DNA of 64,000 nucleotides from Thermococcus pacificus (GTDB taxonomy: Archaea > Methanobacteriota_B > Thermococci > Thermococcales > Thermococcaceae), in assembly GCF_002214485.1 (NCBI RefSeq), contig NZ_CP015102.1, forward strand, positions 1,721,674 to 1,785,673, read 5' to 3'. Shown here piece by piece: positions 54,970-64,000 of this stretch. Position numbers and translations under genes: made by a program. The notes under the pieces are model-generated. The model searched no databases and was not told where the DNA came from. It saw only the letters and a list, made by a program, of their open reading frames with translations. The stretch's first letter is position 1; each line of letters starts with the position of its first letter.

Positions 54970-55344
54970 ATGTCAAAAAAGAAGTTCATACGCCAGAAGG
55001 AACAGAGGGAGAAGAGGAAAGTCGCCAGGGAAAGGGTGGACCGGCTGTTCACCCTCGCGGAGCGCGTTTTTCCCCACGAGCCGGAGCTGGCGAACCGCTA
55101 CGTCGAGATAGCACTCGCTGTCCAGCAGAAGGCAAAGATACGAATGCCGAGGAAGTGGAAGAGAAGGTACTGCAAGAGGTGTCACTCCTTCCTCGTCCCC
55201 GGGAAGAACGCGGTCGTGAGGCTCAGGAGCAAACCCTATCCGCATGTGGTGATTAAGTGCCTCAGCTGCGGTCACATCATGAGGTACCCCTACCTGAGGG
55301 AGCATAAGGAGCGGAGACGGAAGGAGCGTCAGTCTCCGGAGTGA
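54970..55344 (+). CDS. Ribonuclease P protein component 4 (Rpr2/Rpp21)
   Basis: A protein subunit of archaeal RNase P. The 124-aa sequence has a basic helical N-terminus (KKKFIRQKEQREKRKVARERVDRLFTLAERVF), PELANRYVEIALAVQQKAKIRMPRKWKRRYCKRCHSFLVPGKNA, and a zinc ribbon with CKRC and CLSCG. GGTGATACC overlaps the upstream stop, so it is coupled to the 503-aa protein. The gene end overlaps the convergent cyclase-family gene by 16 nt. Confidence 0.95.
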   Translation: MSKKKFIRQKEQREKRKVARERVDRLFTLAERVFPHEPELANRYVEIALAVQQKAKIRMPRKWKRRYCKRCHSFLVPGKNAVVRLRSKPYPHVVIKCLSCGHIMRYPYLREHKERRRKERQSPE

Positions 55345-55907
55345 ATCACTGCCACGGCCCGCACCGGGCTCCCCGAGCCGCCCTCTATTTTCAGCGGAAG
55401 GGCTATGAAAGTGAACTCCTTGCCAAGCAGGGCCTCGAGATTGGTCAGGTTCTCAAAAACAGGGACTTCCGCGCTCAGGAGTATCTTGTGAACCGCATCG
55501 TCGCCGATGCTCATTGCATCGGTGCCGACAGCTTTTGCACCCTCCGCAACAATGAACAGAGCAACTTCAGGCGAAAGCCCCCTCCCACCGGTCAGGAACA
55601 GTACCACCCTGTCGAAGTAGCCCGAATCGGGAATCTCGTCGAGCTTTATCTCCCCCTCCCCACCGCGGACGTCCAGAACGAGTCCCTCTCCGATAAACTT
55701 TTCCAGGGGCATCTCGTCGACTGTCTTTCCGCCGGGTATGAAGTGGGCTGGAGCGTCGACGTGCGTCCCCGTGTGCTCACCCATCTTGAGAGCGTTCATG
55801 TAGTAGCCGTCCCTGTCGATGACGGCCCAGAGCTTTATTCCAACGGGTGGATCGTCGGGGTAAACCGGCGTCTCCTCCGAGATGGGCATGGAGAGGTCGA
55901 CTATCAT
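55329..55907 (-). CDS. Cyclase / kynurenine formamidase-family metalloenzyme
   Basis: A 192-aa metal-dependent hydrolase with the family motif GEHTGTHVDAPAHFIPGGKTVDEMPLEKFIG, in which the HTGTHVDAPxH His/Asp residues bind zinc, and VGTDAMSIGDDAVHKILLSAEVPVFENLTNLEAL. Known members hydrolyse N-formylkynurenine or related amides; substrate here unknown. It is divergent from ahcY across a 53-bp region containing a perfect 23-bp palindrome. Confidence 0.88.
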   Translation of the reverse strand: MIVDLSMPISEETPVYPDDPPVGIKLWAVIDRDGYYMNALKMGEHTGTHVDAPAHFIPGGKTVDEMPLEKFIGEGLVLDVRGGEGEIKLDEIPDSGYFDRVVLFLTGGRGLSPEVALFIVAEGAKAVGTDAMSIGDDAVHKILLSAEVPVFENLTNLEALLGKEFTFIALPLKIEGGSGSPVRAVAVIHSGD

Positions 55908-55921
55908 GGGAACACCAATCC

Positions 55922-55944
55922 TTTTTAATCTCTTAGATTAAAAA
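55922..55944. promoter_or_regulatory. Perfect 23-bp palindrome in a divergent promoter
   Basis: TTTTTAATCT (55922-55931) and AGATTAAAAA (55935-55944) are perfect inverted arms around CTT. Each arm holds a TATA-like TTTTTAAT in the correct direction: the plus arm about 26 bp before the expected ahcY start of transcription, the minus arm likewise for the cyclase gene. Confidence 0.7.
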
Positions 55945-55960
55945 CCCTGCGGTGATCAGT

Positions 55961-57226
55961 GTGGACTGCACGAAGGACTACTGCGTTAAGGATTTAAGCC
56001 TCGCCCCGAGCGGGGAGAAGAAGATAGACTGGGTCTCGCGCTTTATGCCGGTTCTTCAGCACATAAGGGCCGATTTCGAGAAGAGGAAGCCCTTCAAGGG
56101 GGTTAGAATCGCCACGACGCTCCACCTTGAGATGAAGACCGCTTTCCTCCTTCTGACGCTCAAAGCTGGTGGAGCAGAGGTTTCAGCGGCAGCGAGCAAC
56201 CCTCTCTCGACGCAGGACGACGTTGTTGCCGCTCTGGCGAAGGCAGGCGTCAAGGTCTACGCGATAAGGGGGGAGGACAAGGAGCAGTACTACGAGTTCA
56301 TGCACAAAGCTTTGGACATAGAACCGAACATCATCATAGACGATGGAGCGGACATGGTGAGCACCGTTCTCAAGGAAAGGCCAGAACTAATTCCCGAAAT
56401 ATGGGGCGCGAGTGAAGAGACCACGACTGGCGTGATACGCCTGAGGGCGATGGAGAAGGACGGCGTTCTTAAGTTCCCGATCATAGCCGTTAACGACTCC
56501 TACACCAAATACCTCTTCGACAACCGCTACGGGACGGGACAGTCAACGTGGGACGGCATAATAAGGACGACAAACCTCCTCGTGGCGGGCAAAAACGTCG
56601 TTGTGGTCGGCTACGGCTGGTGCGGTCGCGGAATAGCGATGAGGGCCAGGGGATTAGGAGCAACTGTCATTGTTGTCGAAGTCGACCCGATAAGGGCACT
56701 GGAAGCGAGAATGGACGGCTTCCTCGTAATGGACATGAAAAGCGCAGCCAAGGTTGGAGATATCTTCGTCACCTCAACGGGGGACATCAACTGCATAAGG
56801 AAGGAACACTTCGAGCTCATGAAGGACGGCGTCATAATGGCGAACGCCGGCCACTTCGACGTCGAGATAAGCAAGCCCGACCTCGAGGCCCTTTCTGTGG
56901 AGATAAACGAGGTCAGGCCCAACATAAGGGAGTACAAAATGGCCGATGGAAGGAGGCTCTACCTATTAGCGGACGGAAGGCTCGTTAATTTGGCGGCGGC
57001 CGACGGCCACCCGGCGGAGATAATGGACATGAGCTTCGCCCTTCAGGCGAAAGCGGCCGAGTACATACTGGAAAACCACGAGAAGCTGGAACCCAAGGTT
57101 TACGTGCTCCCGAGGGAGATAGATGAGATGGTCGCCAGGATAAAGCTCGCCTCGATGGGGATAAAGATCGAGGAGCTCACGGAGGAGCAGAGGAGATACC
57201 TTGAAAGCTGGGAGCACGGGACGTGA
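55961..57226 (+). CDS. ahcY: S-adenosylhomocysteinase
   Basis: Splits S-adenosylhomocysteine to adenosine and homocysteine, relieving inhibition of SAM methyltransferases. The 421-aa protein has [41 protein letters not shown], the NAD site [51 protein letters not shown] and [15 protein letters not shown]. It lacks the C-terminal Lys/Tyr tail of eukaryotic enzymes, as usual in archaea. GTG 55961 behind GGTGAT gives the standard 421-residue length; GTG 55952 lies within that ribosome site. Confidence 0.95.
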   Translation: MDCTKDYCVKDLSLAPSGEKKIDWVSRFMPVLQHIRADFEKRKPFKGVRIATTLHLEMKTAFLLLTLKAGGAEVSAAASNPLSTQDDVVAALAKAGVKVYAIRGEDKEQYYEFMHKALDIEPNIIIDDGADMVSTVLKERPELIPEIWGASEETTTGVIRLRAMEKDGVLKFPIIAVNDSYTKYLFDNRYGTGQSTWDGIIRTTNLLVAGKNVVVVGYGWCGRGIAMRARGLGATVIVVEVDPIRALEARMDGFLVMDMKSAAKVGDIFVTSTGDINCIRKEHFELMKDGVIMANAGHFDVEISKPDLEALSVEINEVRPNIREYKMADGRRLYLLADGRLVNLAAADGHPAEIMDMSFALQAKAAEYILENHEKLEPKVYVLPREIDEMVARIKLASMGIKIEELTEEQRRYLESWEHGT

Positions 57227-57265
57227 GTTTTCCCACTCTCCTCTTTGTTTTCCGGGGGGCTTTTT

Positions 57266-57931
57266 ATGGAATTTGAACCCTTCAAGATCGTCCCCGTCGG
57301 ATATGTTAGAAAGAACGAGGAACTCCAGGAAACGTTTATCGAAATCTTCCCAGAGTTCAGGGAAGCCATGGAGGGTCTCCGCGAGGGCGACTGGGTAAAG
57401 CTAATTCTCTGGTTCCACGGGAGCGATACGCCTGAGAGGAGGAGAGTCCTCAAAGTTCATCCCCACGGCAACCCGAAGAACCCGCTGAGGGGAGTCTTCG
57501 CCACGCGCTCCCCCTACAGGCCGAATCCGGTAGCGCTCTACACCGTCAGAGTCCACCGCATAGCTGGAAATCGCCTCTACATCGACTGGATAGACGCGAT
57601 GGACGAAACGCCAGTGGTGGACATCAAGATATTCGTCGAGCGCTACGACTGTCCCAATGAAGTGACCATAGAGGAGAGAGAAGCCCACATCAGAGGAGGC
57701 CGTATGATAGGGGAAGTAAACGTTATTCCGAGGAAAAGCGAGCACTTAGACGAGCTTGAGGAGGTCTCTCCCGAGGAGTACGATGCGCTAATCCTTGAAA
57801 TCGGGCCAAAGACGACAACCCTAACGGCGGAGGAGCTTGTCGAGCTGATTGACGCCATGAGGGAAGCTTACGATGCCCTCCCAGTGGAGATAAAGGACAG
57901 GCTCAGAACACGTGAAGGGCGCTCGCCTTGA
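57266..57931 (+). CDS. TrmO-type tRNA methyltransferase (UPF0066/TsaA)
   Basis: A 221-aa protein with the TsaA/TrmO beta-barrel: [73 protein letters not shown] and [15 protein letters not shown]. The family N6-methylates t6A37 of tRNA-Thr using SAM. A C-terminal extension (about 150-221, [36 protein letters not shown]) is a helical domain typical of archaeal members. ATG 57266 is taken as the start. It overlaps convergent wtpC by 29 nt. Confidence 0.9.
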   Translation: MEFEPFKIVPVGYVRKNEELQETFIEIFPEFREAMEGLREGDWVKLILWFHGSDTPERRRVLKVHPHGNPKNPLRGVFATRSPYRPNPVALYTVRVHRIAGNRLYIDWIDAMDETPVVDIKIFVERYDCPNEVTIEEREAHIRGGRMIGEVNVIPRKSEHLDELEEVSPEEYDALILEIGPKTTTLTAEELVELIDAMREAYDALPVEIKDRLRTREGRSP

Positions 57932-58937
57932 AGCTCGCGTAAACTTCCTTTCCGGGTCTTATTCCCATCTCCAGCATCGAGGAGCGCGTGATGAACGCCC
58001 TGAGATGAAGGCCACCAACGAAGAGGTGCACCCTCACGAGGGGGCCGAGCTCTTCAACCGAATCAACCACAGCCTTAAACTCGTTCCTCGCGGAGCTCCT
58101 GAGGGGCTCGAGGGAGAGGATTATGTCCTCCGGTCTCAGACCCACGCGGATTCTCCCATGAACCTCAACGGGCAGCTCGATCTCGACGCCGTTCGCTCTG
58201 AGAACCCTGCCGTTAGCGGTTCCCTCGATTATGTTCTCGAAGCCCAAAAAGCGGGCCACGTCCTCGCTAGCGGGCCTTGAGAAGACCTCCCTCACGCTCC
58301 CAACCTGGACGAGTCTTCCGTTGAGCATGACTCCGACGCGGTCGCCTAAACTGACGGCCTCCTCGAAGGAGTGGGTGACGTGTAAGGCCGTGAAGCCAAG
58401 CTCCTTCCTCCAGCGCTTCATCTCGTTGATGAGTCTTGAGCGCGTCTGGACGTCGAGGTTCGCGAAGGGCTCGTCCATGAGGATTAGGGGCGGCTCGACA
58501 ACCAGAGCCCTCGCTATAGCAACGCGCTGGCTCTCCCCGCCGCTAAGGGTTTTCGGCTTTCTGCCCAGGAGGTGGCCTATGTCCAGAACCTCCGCTATTT
58601 CACGGACCTTCCTCTCCACCTCAGCCTTCGGGAGCTTCCTCAGCCTCAGACCGAAGGCTATGTTGTCAAAGACGCTCATATGGGGGAAGAGGGCGTAGTT
58701 CTGAGGGATGTAAGCCAACCCTCGCTTTTCCGGGGGCAAGTCCGTCACGTCCTCCCCGTTTAAGTATACCCTCCCCGAGTCTGGTTCTATTATGCCAGCG
58801 ATCACCTCAAGGAGAACCGTCTTCCCGGCGCCGCTCGGGCCGAGGATTATGAAGTGCTCCCCCTCCCTCACGTCAAACGTGATGTCCCTGAGCTTGAACT
58901 CCTTGTAATCCTTGGAGACGGAATTTACCTCAAGCAT
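57903..58937 (-). CDS. wtpC: Tungstate/molybdate ABC transporter ATPase
   Basis: The ATP-hydrolysing subunit of the WtpABC importer. The 344-aa protein has Walker [11 protein letters not shown]-loop [12 protein letters not shown], signature [15 protein letters not shown], Walker [14 protein letters not shown]-loop THSFEEA, and a C-terminal regulatory domain (about 230-344) with [17 protein letters not shown], the TOBE-type oxyanion sensor. It overlaps wtpB by 8 nt, so the two are translationally coupled. Tungsten is needed by aldehyde:ferredoxin oxidoreductases of Thermococcales. Confidence 0.93.
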   Translation of the reverse strand: MLEVNSVSKDYKEFKLRDITFDVREGEHFIILGPSGAGKTVLLEVIAGIIEPDSGRVYLNGEDVTDLPPEKRGLAYIPQNYALFPHMSVFDNIAFGLRLRKLPKAEVERKVREIAEVLDIGHLLGRKPKTLSGGESQRVAIARALVVEPPLILMDEPFANLDVQTRSRLINEMKRWRKELGFTALHVTHSFEEAVSLGDRVGVMLNGRLVQVGSVREVFSRPASEDVARFLGFENIIEGTANGRVLRANGVEIELPVEVHGRIRVGLRPEDIILSLEPLRSSARNEFKAVVDSVEELGPLVRVHLFVGGLHLRAFITRSSMLEMGIRPGKEVYASFKASALHVF

Positions 58938-59676
58938 TTTTCGCCCTCCCGACGAGCCAGCGCAGGAGCACGAAGATGGCCAGACTCATCGCAACGAGGA
59001 TCACGGAGATTGGCCTCGACGCCCTCAGCCCGTAGTTGTTGAAATACTCCATGACGAGAACCTGGGCGGTCTTGGGGTAGTAGGCAACGATGAGTATCGC
59101 ACCCACCTCGCTTATAGCCCTCGCCCACGTCATTATCGCCCCGCTCGCTATAGCCGGAAACGCCATGGGCAGCGCTATGGAGGAGAAGGCCCTCAGCCTT
59201 GAGGCGCCGAGGGTTCTTGCTACCTGCTCCAGCTTCTCGTCAACCGCGAGAAAGCCATCCCTCGCGGCGTTTATCGTGAAGGGGGCCGAGACAAAGAGCA
59301 TGGCCGCGATTATCCCGGTGTAGCTGTCAAGGATGGCGTTTGAGAAGGTGACGAGGAGCATTATGCCGACGACGGAGTGGGGGATTACTATTGGAACATC
59401 AACGAGGGCCTGGACGAGGCTCTTTCCTGGGAACTCCTTTCTGGCCAGGACGTAGCCGAGGGGGACGCCGAAGAGGAGCGCTATGAGAGCGGTCGCAGTG
59501 GCCGTTAGAAGGGAGTTGCGGAGGGACTCGATGACGAGGGGGTCGTGGAGCGTCTTGATAAGCATTCTAAGGTCAGCGGCCTGCTTGAGGAATATGACGA
59601 CTAAAGGGAGGGCTATGTAAACTACCAAGAAGCTCCCAATTGTGGCGAAGAGATAGAGGGTGTAGTCGCGCCTCAT
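58930..59676 (-). CDS. wtpB: Tungstate/molybdate ABC transporter permease
   Basis: A 248-aa six-helix permease (ModB/WtpB type) with the EAA-like loop [43 protein letters not shown]. In other Thermococcales wtpA directly precedes wtpB; here a plus-strand toxin-antitoxin pair lies between them. wtpB has its own TATA-like GCTTAAAATA (about 59698-59707) about 26 bp before ATG 59676, suggesting a leaderless message that restores expression. Confidence 0.93.
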   Translation of the reverse strand: MRRDYTLYLFATIGSFLVVYIALPLVVIFLKQAADLRMLIKTLHDPLVIESLRNSLLTATATALIALLFGVPLGYVLARKEFPGKSLVQALVDVPIVIPHSVVGIMLLVTFSNAILDSYTGIIAAMLFVSAPFTINAARDGFLAVDEKLEQVARTLGASRLRAFSSIALPMAFPAIASGAIMTWARAISEVGAILIVAYYPKTAQVLVMEYFNNYGLRASRPISVILVAMSLAIFVLLRWLVGRAKNA

Positions 59677-59774
59677 TCTTAAGAACCTAATGACAGATTA
59701 TTTTAAGCTTTTTTGGGGAGGTTAAACAGAAGAGCTAACCCGATTCTACCTAGGAATGCTTGGAACAAAGCTTT

Positions 59775-59792
59775 TATATTGTCCGACATATA
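59775..59792 (+). promoter_or_regulatory. Inverted repeat in the RHH/MazF promoter
   Basis: TATATTGTCCGACATATA has a TGTC-C-GACA core flanked by TATA on both sides (one extra T on the left). It overlaps the 3' side of the TATA box (TTTTATATT) and the region just before the transcription start of the antitoxin gene, the usual place for an autoregulatory ribbon-helix-helix site. Confidence 0.55.
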
Positions 59793-59810
59793 AACCCATA
59801 GGTGAGCCAA

Positions 59811-60095
59811 ATGGGAACCAGTGTTAAGATCACCGCGAGGATACCACCAGCCCTCGTGGCGGAAATTGACCGCTTAGTCAATGCAGGATACTACTCAAAC
59901 AGAAGCGAGGTCATCAAAGAGGCCCTGCGTGATTTTCTTGTGAGGAAGAGGGCCATTATCGAGGAAGCCCCAGATGAGGAGTTCATCCGCCTTGCAAAGA
60001 GGGCCATCGAGCCCATTCTCGCTGAAGACTGGGAAAGCGAGGCCGATGAGTACTGGGATAAAATCAAGGGTGTGAGGTATGAGCAGGAGATGTGA
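59811..60095 (+). CDS. Ribbon-helix-helix antitoxin (CopG/ParD-like)
   Basis: A 94-aa protein with an N-terminal RHH DNA-binding fold: TSVKITARIPPALVAEIDRLVNAGYYSNRSEVIKEALRDFLVRKRA (beta strand, helix, SNRSE turn, helix), and an acidic C-terminal part that would bind the toxin. GGTGA lies 5 nt before ATG 59811; GTG 59802 is inside that site. It overlaps the MazF-like gene by 17 nt. It should repress its own promoter through the inverted repeat at 59775-59792. Confidence 0.9.
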   Translation: MGTSVKITARIPPALVAEIDRLVNAGYYSNRSEVIKEALRDFLVRKRAIIEEAPDEEFIRLAKRAIEPILAEDWESEADEYWDKIKGVRYEQEM

Positions 60096-60453
60096 GGCTC
60101 CAAGAGGACTGAGACAGTGGGAGGTAGTCCTCCTTGAATTCCCATTTTCGGACTCGCCAAAGAAAAAGCTACGGCCGGTTCTGGTGCTCTCGAACTCAGA
60201 CTTCAACCGGATTAGCAACAGCGTGGTCGTCTGCCAGATAACGTCCAACCTCTCAAGCGGGTTCAAGGAGTACAACGTTTTTATAGAGCCCGGTGATGTG
60301 TGCCTCTACGGCGATGCCTTCATGCGTCCCAGTCTTGTAAAGCCCTACATGGTGTTCTCTGTATCCAAGAGAGAGGTTCGCTTCAAGGTCGGAGTCCTGT
60401 CAGAAGAAAAAGCGGACGAGGTTAAAGAAAAGCTCAAGAAGCTCTTTGATTAG
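60079..60453 (+). CDS. PemK/MazF-family toxin (mRNA interferase)
   Basis: A 124-aa MazF/PemK-fold protein: LRQWEVVLLEFPFSDSPKKKLRPVLVLSNSDFNRISNSVVVCQITSNLSS (the G/W-x-V-x-L-x-PFSD and KxRPxLVLS motifs), then LYGDAFMRPSLVKPYMVFSVSKREV and a C-terminal helix. MazF toxins cleave mRNA at short sites. ATG 60079 has GGTGTGAGGT upstream and is embedded in the antitoxin 3' end. The module lies between wtpA and wtpB on the opposite strand, interrupting the tungstate operon. Confidence 0.9.
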   Translation: MSRRCEAPRGLRQWEVVLLEFPFSDSPKKKLRPVLVLSNSDFNRISNSVVVCQITSNLSSGFKEYNVFIEPGDVCLYGDAFMRPSLVKPYMVFSVSKREVRFKVGVLSEEKADEVKEKLKKLFD

Positions 60454-60509
60454 AAGGTTTCAGGGTAGAGCGAAAAGTGAGAGAGTTCGAGGGGATTGGA
60501 GATAAAACC

Positions 60510-61556
<1,047 letters not shown>

Positions 61557-61612
61557 TCACCAGTGGGAATGGACAGAAGCGAGTATTTAAACATTTTGAG
61601 TAAATAAAAGAA

Positions 61613-62179
61613 TTAACGTAAGCGTTTTTGTTTTCTCAGCTCCACGAGACCATCAAGGAGATCCTTGAAATGCATGTAAAGCTCGTTCTCCCTCAGCTTT
61701 TCAACAGCACCCCAGAACTCGTCGAGGTCCCCGAATCCAGCTTTCTCGTATTCATAGGCCTGGATAAGCATCTCCAGCCTGTCCGCGAACTTAACGAGCC
61801 TGCCCTCGATGCTCGTTTCGTTCTCGTACTCACCAAAGAGACTCAAGAGGTCCCTACGGCCAACGGAGGAGAGCATCTCCATAAACGCTTCTCTTTCACC
61901 TTTTCCTTTGTCCAGATACCTCTGTGCTGTTAGTGGAACGTCGGTTATCCTGGTCTCGGCCAAATCGTGGAGGATAGCCATTCTAATGGCTTTCTCGGTG
62001 TTGATTTCAACGCCTTTGGCCTTCAGCTCGTCCGCGAGGAAGAGAACCATAAGAGCGGTTCTGAAGCTGTGATCGGCTATGCTCTCAGGGACGGGAACCC
62101 CCCGCAGGAGCCAGCCTGTCCTCGGGAGCCTCTTGAGGTTCCCTGCTTCGAGAAAAAGCTCCAAAAGAGACACTACCAT
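61613..62179 (-). CDS. HD-domain phosphohydrolase (5'-nucleotidase YfbR-like)
   Basis: A 188-aa HD-domain hydrolase: LKRLPRTGWLLRGVPVPESIADHSFRTALMVLFLADEL (SxADHS), AIRMAILHDLAETRITDVPL (HDxxE) and VKFADRLEMLIQAYEYE (late Asp). The pattern fits YfbR/HDDC2-type deoxynucleoside-5'-monophosphate phosphatases. ATG 62179 is used; GTG 62173 fits the GGTGAT spacing better and may be the true start. It begins 4 bp after the OB-fold gene ends, same strand, so it is in an operon with it. Confidence 0.88.
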   Translation of the reverse strand: MVVSLLELFLEAGNLKRLPRTGWLLRGVPVPESIADHSFRTALMVLFLADELKAKGVEINTEKAIRMAILHDLAETRITDVPLTAQRYLDKGKGEREAFMEMLSSVGRRDLLSLFGEYENETSIEGRLVKFADRLEMLIQAYEYEKAGFGDLDEFWGAVEKLRENELYMHFKDLLDGLVELRKQKRLR

Positions 62180-62183
62180 CACC

Positions 62184-62498
62184 TCACTCCTCGGTTGTGA
62201 AGAGCGCCCTCTCCGTCTCGATAGCACTCGCCATTATGCAGTCCCCGAGGAAGCGGCCGTAGACGCGGACGCTGTCCCCCAGACCGATGCAGGGACTGCC
62301 AGAGAACTCGACTCTGATACCGGAAACTTTAAACGTGGTTCTGTAGCCAGGGAGTTCCATAGGGAGGAACTCGACGACGGGCTTGTCCTCAATAACGCCC
62401 TCGATAACAACGTTCTTGCCCCTGAAACTGCCGGAATTGAGCTGATCAACCGTAACTATGTAATAGTAATGATGGCCGAGTTTGACCCGCTTGGGCAT
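62184..62498 (-). CDS. Single OB-fold protein
   Basis: A 104-aa predicted OB-fold nucleic-acid-binding protein: YYYIVTVDQLNSGSFRGKNVVIEGVIEDKPVVEFLPMELPGYRTTFKVSGIRVEFSGSPCIGLGDSVRVYGRFLGDCIMASAIETERALF. The strand order with G-KNVVIEGVI and GDSVRVYGRFLGDCIMAS is typical of RPA-like OB domains. AAGGTGATGAGC lies before ATG 62498. It is divergent from the GTPase gene. Partner and ligand unknown. Confidence 0.78.
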   Translation of the reverse strand: MPKRVKLGHHYYYIVTVDQLNSGSFRGKNVVIEGVIEDKPVVEFLPMELPGYRTTFKVSGIRVEFSGSPCIGLGDSVRVYGRFLGDCIMASAIETERALFTTEE

Positions 62499-62547
62499 GC
62501 TCATCACCTTTATATTCCCTGATCCACCACCCCCTAAGGGTGAGGGT

Positions 62548-63105
62548 ATGATAAAGGTTGCGATTATAGGTGCGGAGAACGCCGGCAAGTCAACGCTCAT
62601 GAATGCTCTCATAGGCGGAAAGGTGAGCGAGGTCGAGGACCTGCCGGGGACGACGAAGGGAGTGATAAGGCGGCGCTTTGGCAAGCTCAAGATACCGAAG
62701 GGTATGAAGAATCCCCTCGGAGGGGCAGACGAGTTCGTTCTCATAGACACGGCGGGCCTCTTTGATCCCCATAGGGAGCTCCGCGGGAAGGTTCTGAGTG
62801 AGGAGCGCTTTAAGGACATAATCAACGAGATAGTTTCAGCAGACATAATCATTCACATGGTCGATGCCACCGTTGGATTGCACAGGGGCATGGAGAAGCT
62901 CCACCACATGCTGAAGTTCCGCTACGAGAAGCCAATAATAGTGGTCATCAACAAGATAGACCTCGTCCCGAGGGAGCGCGTTGAGGAGCTAAGAGAGATT
63001 ATAAAGAAGCGCCTTGAGCAGGATGCCCTCCCCCTCTCGCTGGTCACCTACGAGGGCTTCAACGAGCTGCTTGAGAAGCTGGCCCACTATGCCCAGTACG
63101 TCTAA
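62548..63105 (+). CDS. Small Era/TrmE-like GTPase (single G domain)
   Basis: A 185-aa GTPase with G1 IGAENAGKSTLMNAL, the G2 Thr in DLPGTTKGVIRRRFGK, G3 VLIDTAGLFD, G4 VVINKIDLV, and a short C-terminal end LSLVTYEGFNELLEKLAHY (G5-like SxxT area). There is no extra RNA-binding domain, so it is shorter than Era or Der. TATA CTTTATATT (62509-62517) and GGGTGAGGGT before ATG 62548 support the start. A role in ribosome assembly or signalling can only be guessed. Confidence 0.87.
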   Translation: MIKVAIIGAENAGKSTLMNALIGGKVSEVEDLPGTTKGVIRRRFGKLKIPKGMKNPLGGADEFVLIDTAGLFDPHRELRGKVLSEERFKDIINEIVSADIIIHMVDATVGLHRGMEKLHHMLKFRYEKPIIVVINKIDLVPRERVEELREIIKKRLEQDALPLSLVTYEGFNELLEKLAHYAQYV

Positions 63106-63121
63106 TTTGCCCTTCTACGCC

Positions 63122-63550
63122 TCACTCCTCCTGGAACTCAGGGCACGGGCATATCATAACCAGAACCTTCCTGTGCCTCGGCCCGTCGAGCTCGGCGAAG
63201 AGGATCCTCTGCCAGGTGCCAAGCTGGAGCTCTGCCTGGTCAATGGGAACCACAACTTCCGGATTCAGAAGGAGGCTGGCCCTGATATGAGAGTGGGCGT
63301 TGCCATCGAGGCTGTCATGGGAGTATCCGGCACCCCTCGGCACGAGCTCCTTCATCTTCGCCTTTATGTCCTCGATCAGTCTGCTCTCGGCCTCATTTAT
63401 GAAAAGACCCGTTGTGGTGTGTCTGGTGAAGACGACAGCCATGCCGTGCTTGACCTTTGAGCGGTATACGAGCCTCTGAACCTCGTCGGTTATATCTATT
63501 ATCTGGAATCTCTCGGAAGTCGGGACCTCAAGCTCAAAGAGCACGGGCAT
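63122..63550 (-). CDS. YjbQ-family (UPF0047) protein
   Basis: A 142-aa conserved protein of the YjbQ/UPF0047 family, some members of which show thiamine-phosphate synthase side activity. Motifs: MAVVFTRHTTTGLFINEAESRLIEDIKAKM, GYSHDSLDGNAHSHIRASLLLNPEVVVPIDQAELQLGTWQRILFAELDGPRHRKVLVMI. The conserved His/Asp/Glu residues (TRHTTTG, DGNAHSH, LGTWQ) form the metal/phosphate pocket. ATG 63550 shares its A with the upstream stop (TGATG), so translation is coupled; GTG 63553 is an alternative. Confidence 0.9.
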   Translation of the reverse strand: MPVLFELEVPTSERFQIIDITDEVQRLVYRSKVKHGMAVVFTRHTTTGLFINEAESRLIEDIKAKMKELVPRGAGYSHDSLDGNAHSHIRASLLLNPEVVVPIDQAELQLGTWQRILFAELDGPRHRKVLVMICPCPEFQEE

Positions 63551-63837
63551 CACCCCGGAAGGTTCTTTTTTATCTCGAGCAGGAGCTCCTCGACGCCCTT
63601 CACCCTGTCGGTCACGACCGCCCTCAGCAGCACGGCGTTCTCGTAGGCCTCCACGAGGTCTTTCCTGCCGTTCTCCAGAGCTTCGGAGCGGAGCGTTGAG
63701 TATATCTCCTCTACGGCGTCCCTGAAGAGGACTTCATCAGAGTAGAGCTCCCTGTCGGTCAGGAGAAGATCCACCAAGTCCGCTGTGAACTCCAGGCGGT
63801 TGCCCTTCTTTCCCATCAGTGCCTTGAGCCGTTCCAC
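63550..63837 (-). CDS. Conserved hypothetical protein (95 aa)
   Basis: A 95-aa helical soluble protein (LKALMGKKGNRLEFTADLVDLLLTDRELYSDEVLFRDAVEEIYSTLRSEALENGRKDLVEAYENAVLLRAVVTDRVKGVEELLLEIKKNLPG). No motif is recognised. GGAGG 8 nt before GTG 63837 supports that start; ATG 63816, which shares its A with the upstream stop, is an alternative. It is in an operon with YjbQ and the partial gene upstream. Confidence 0.7.
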   Translation of the reverse strand: MERLKALMGKKGNRLEFTADLVDLLLTDRELYSDEVLFRDAVEEIYSTLRSEALENGRKDLVEAYENAVLLRAVVTDRVKGVEELLLEIKKNLPG

Positions 63838-64000
63838 TGCTTAACCCTCCTCGGAAGTTCTTGCTCGAGGGCCTTTATGAGTATCTCGGAGACGAGGATG
63901 GAGGAGAACCTAGGGTCGCGAACCTCGAGGGCGGCATCTATCGCCCGCTCAACGTCACCATCCTTGACGAGATGGTGGGCACGTCCGCCATCACTATCGA
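63816..64000 (-). CDS. Partial hypothetical gene at the window edge (3' end only)
   Basis: An open frame enters from the right edge and stops at TGA 63816-63818. The visible C-terminal 60 residues read HHLVKDGDVERAIDAALEVRD, PRFSSILVSEILIKALEQEL, PRRVKQWNGSRH, which looks helical and coding. It overlaps the next gene's start by 22 nt and carries that gene's ribosome binding site. Identity cannot be told from the fragment. Confidence 0.65.
   Translation of the reverse strand, partial: DSDGGRAHHLVKDGDVERAIDAALEVRDPRFSSILVSEILIKALEQELPRRVKQWNGSRH

Overview
The window is a dense archaeal chromosome segment whose gene content points to Thermococcales, most likely a Thermococcus species. The markers are TFB, FEN-1 with a C-terminal PIP box, aIF6, L39e/L31e, aTrm56, RNase P component 4, a WtpABC-type tungstate transporter, ADP-forming acyl-CoA synthetase, an Hsp20 gene with a Phr-type operator, two CDC48 ATPases and an isolated 5S rRNA gene. 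Genes are tightly packed, with many ATGA/TGATG overlaps, GGTG-type Shine-Dalgarno sites and TATA boxes about 26 bp ahead of predicted starts; several genes look leaderless.

Layout. 0-12.5 kb: CDC48 paralogue 1, a PRC-barrel protein, acyl-CoA synthetase alpha, FEN-1, TFB and two translation clusters (S19e/YhbY; L39e-L31e-aIF6-LX). 12.5-18.3 kb: methylmalonyl-CoA mutase and an ABC-2 transporter with a large secreted partner. 18.3-28 kb: hsp20, CDC48 paralogue 2, two paralogous 49-residue microproteins, a JAMM protease, a MobB/Fe-S fusion, LSm, MptE, Mut7-C and a HEPN/MNT module. 28-36 kb is an accessory zone with three broken genes (methyltransferase, propeller-like protein, MFS remnant), a lone nucleotidyltransferase and membrane or lipoproteins. 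36-43 kb: a heterodimeric ABC exporter, GNAT, MFS and a TumE-type toxin module. 43-50 kb: a wHTH operon, NadM, SAM hydrolase, a catalytically altered transglutaminase-like lipoprotein, Trm56, phospholipid synthase, HAD and two ASCH proteins. 50-55.5 kb: a class III pilin-like gene with its peptidase, tandem H/ACA and C/D guide RNAs, Pcm, 5S rRNA and an unknown 503-residue protein with RNase P component 4. 55.5-64 kb: AhcY, TrmO, the wtp tungstate genes split by an RHH/MazF module, nucleotide-related genes, a small GTPase and YjbQ.

The most interesting material is non-coding. There are three box C/D sRNA candidates, one with an 11-bp match to the universally conserved 23S segment UAGCGAAAUUC; one H/ACA RNA with a K-loop and the correct 15-nt ACA spacing; a 5S gene sharing a perfectly palindromic TATA box with a divergent mRNA; and a recurrent architecture in which near-perfect palindromes sit on TATA boxes (TFB, LSm, nucleotidyltransferase, nadM, ahcY). 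Functions are read from motifs and remembered families; no database search was run.
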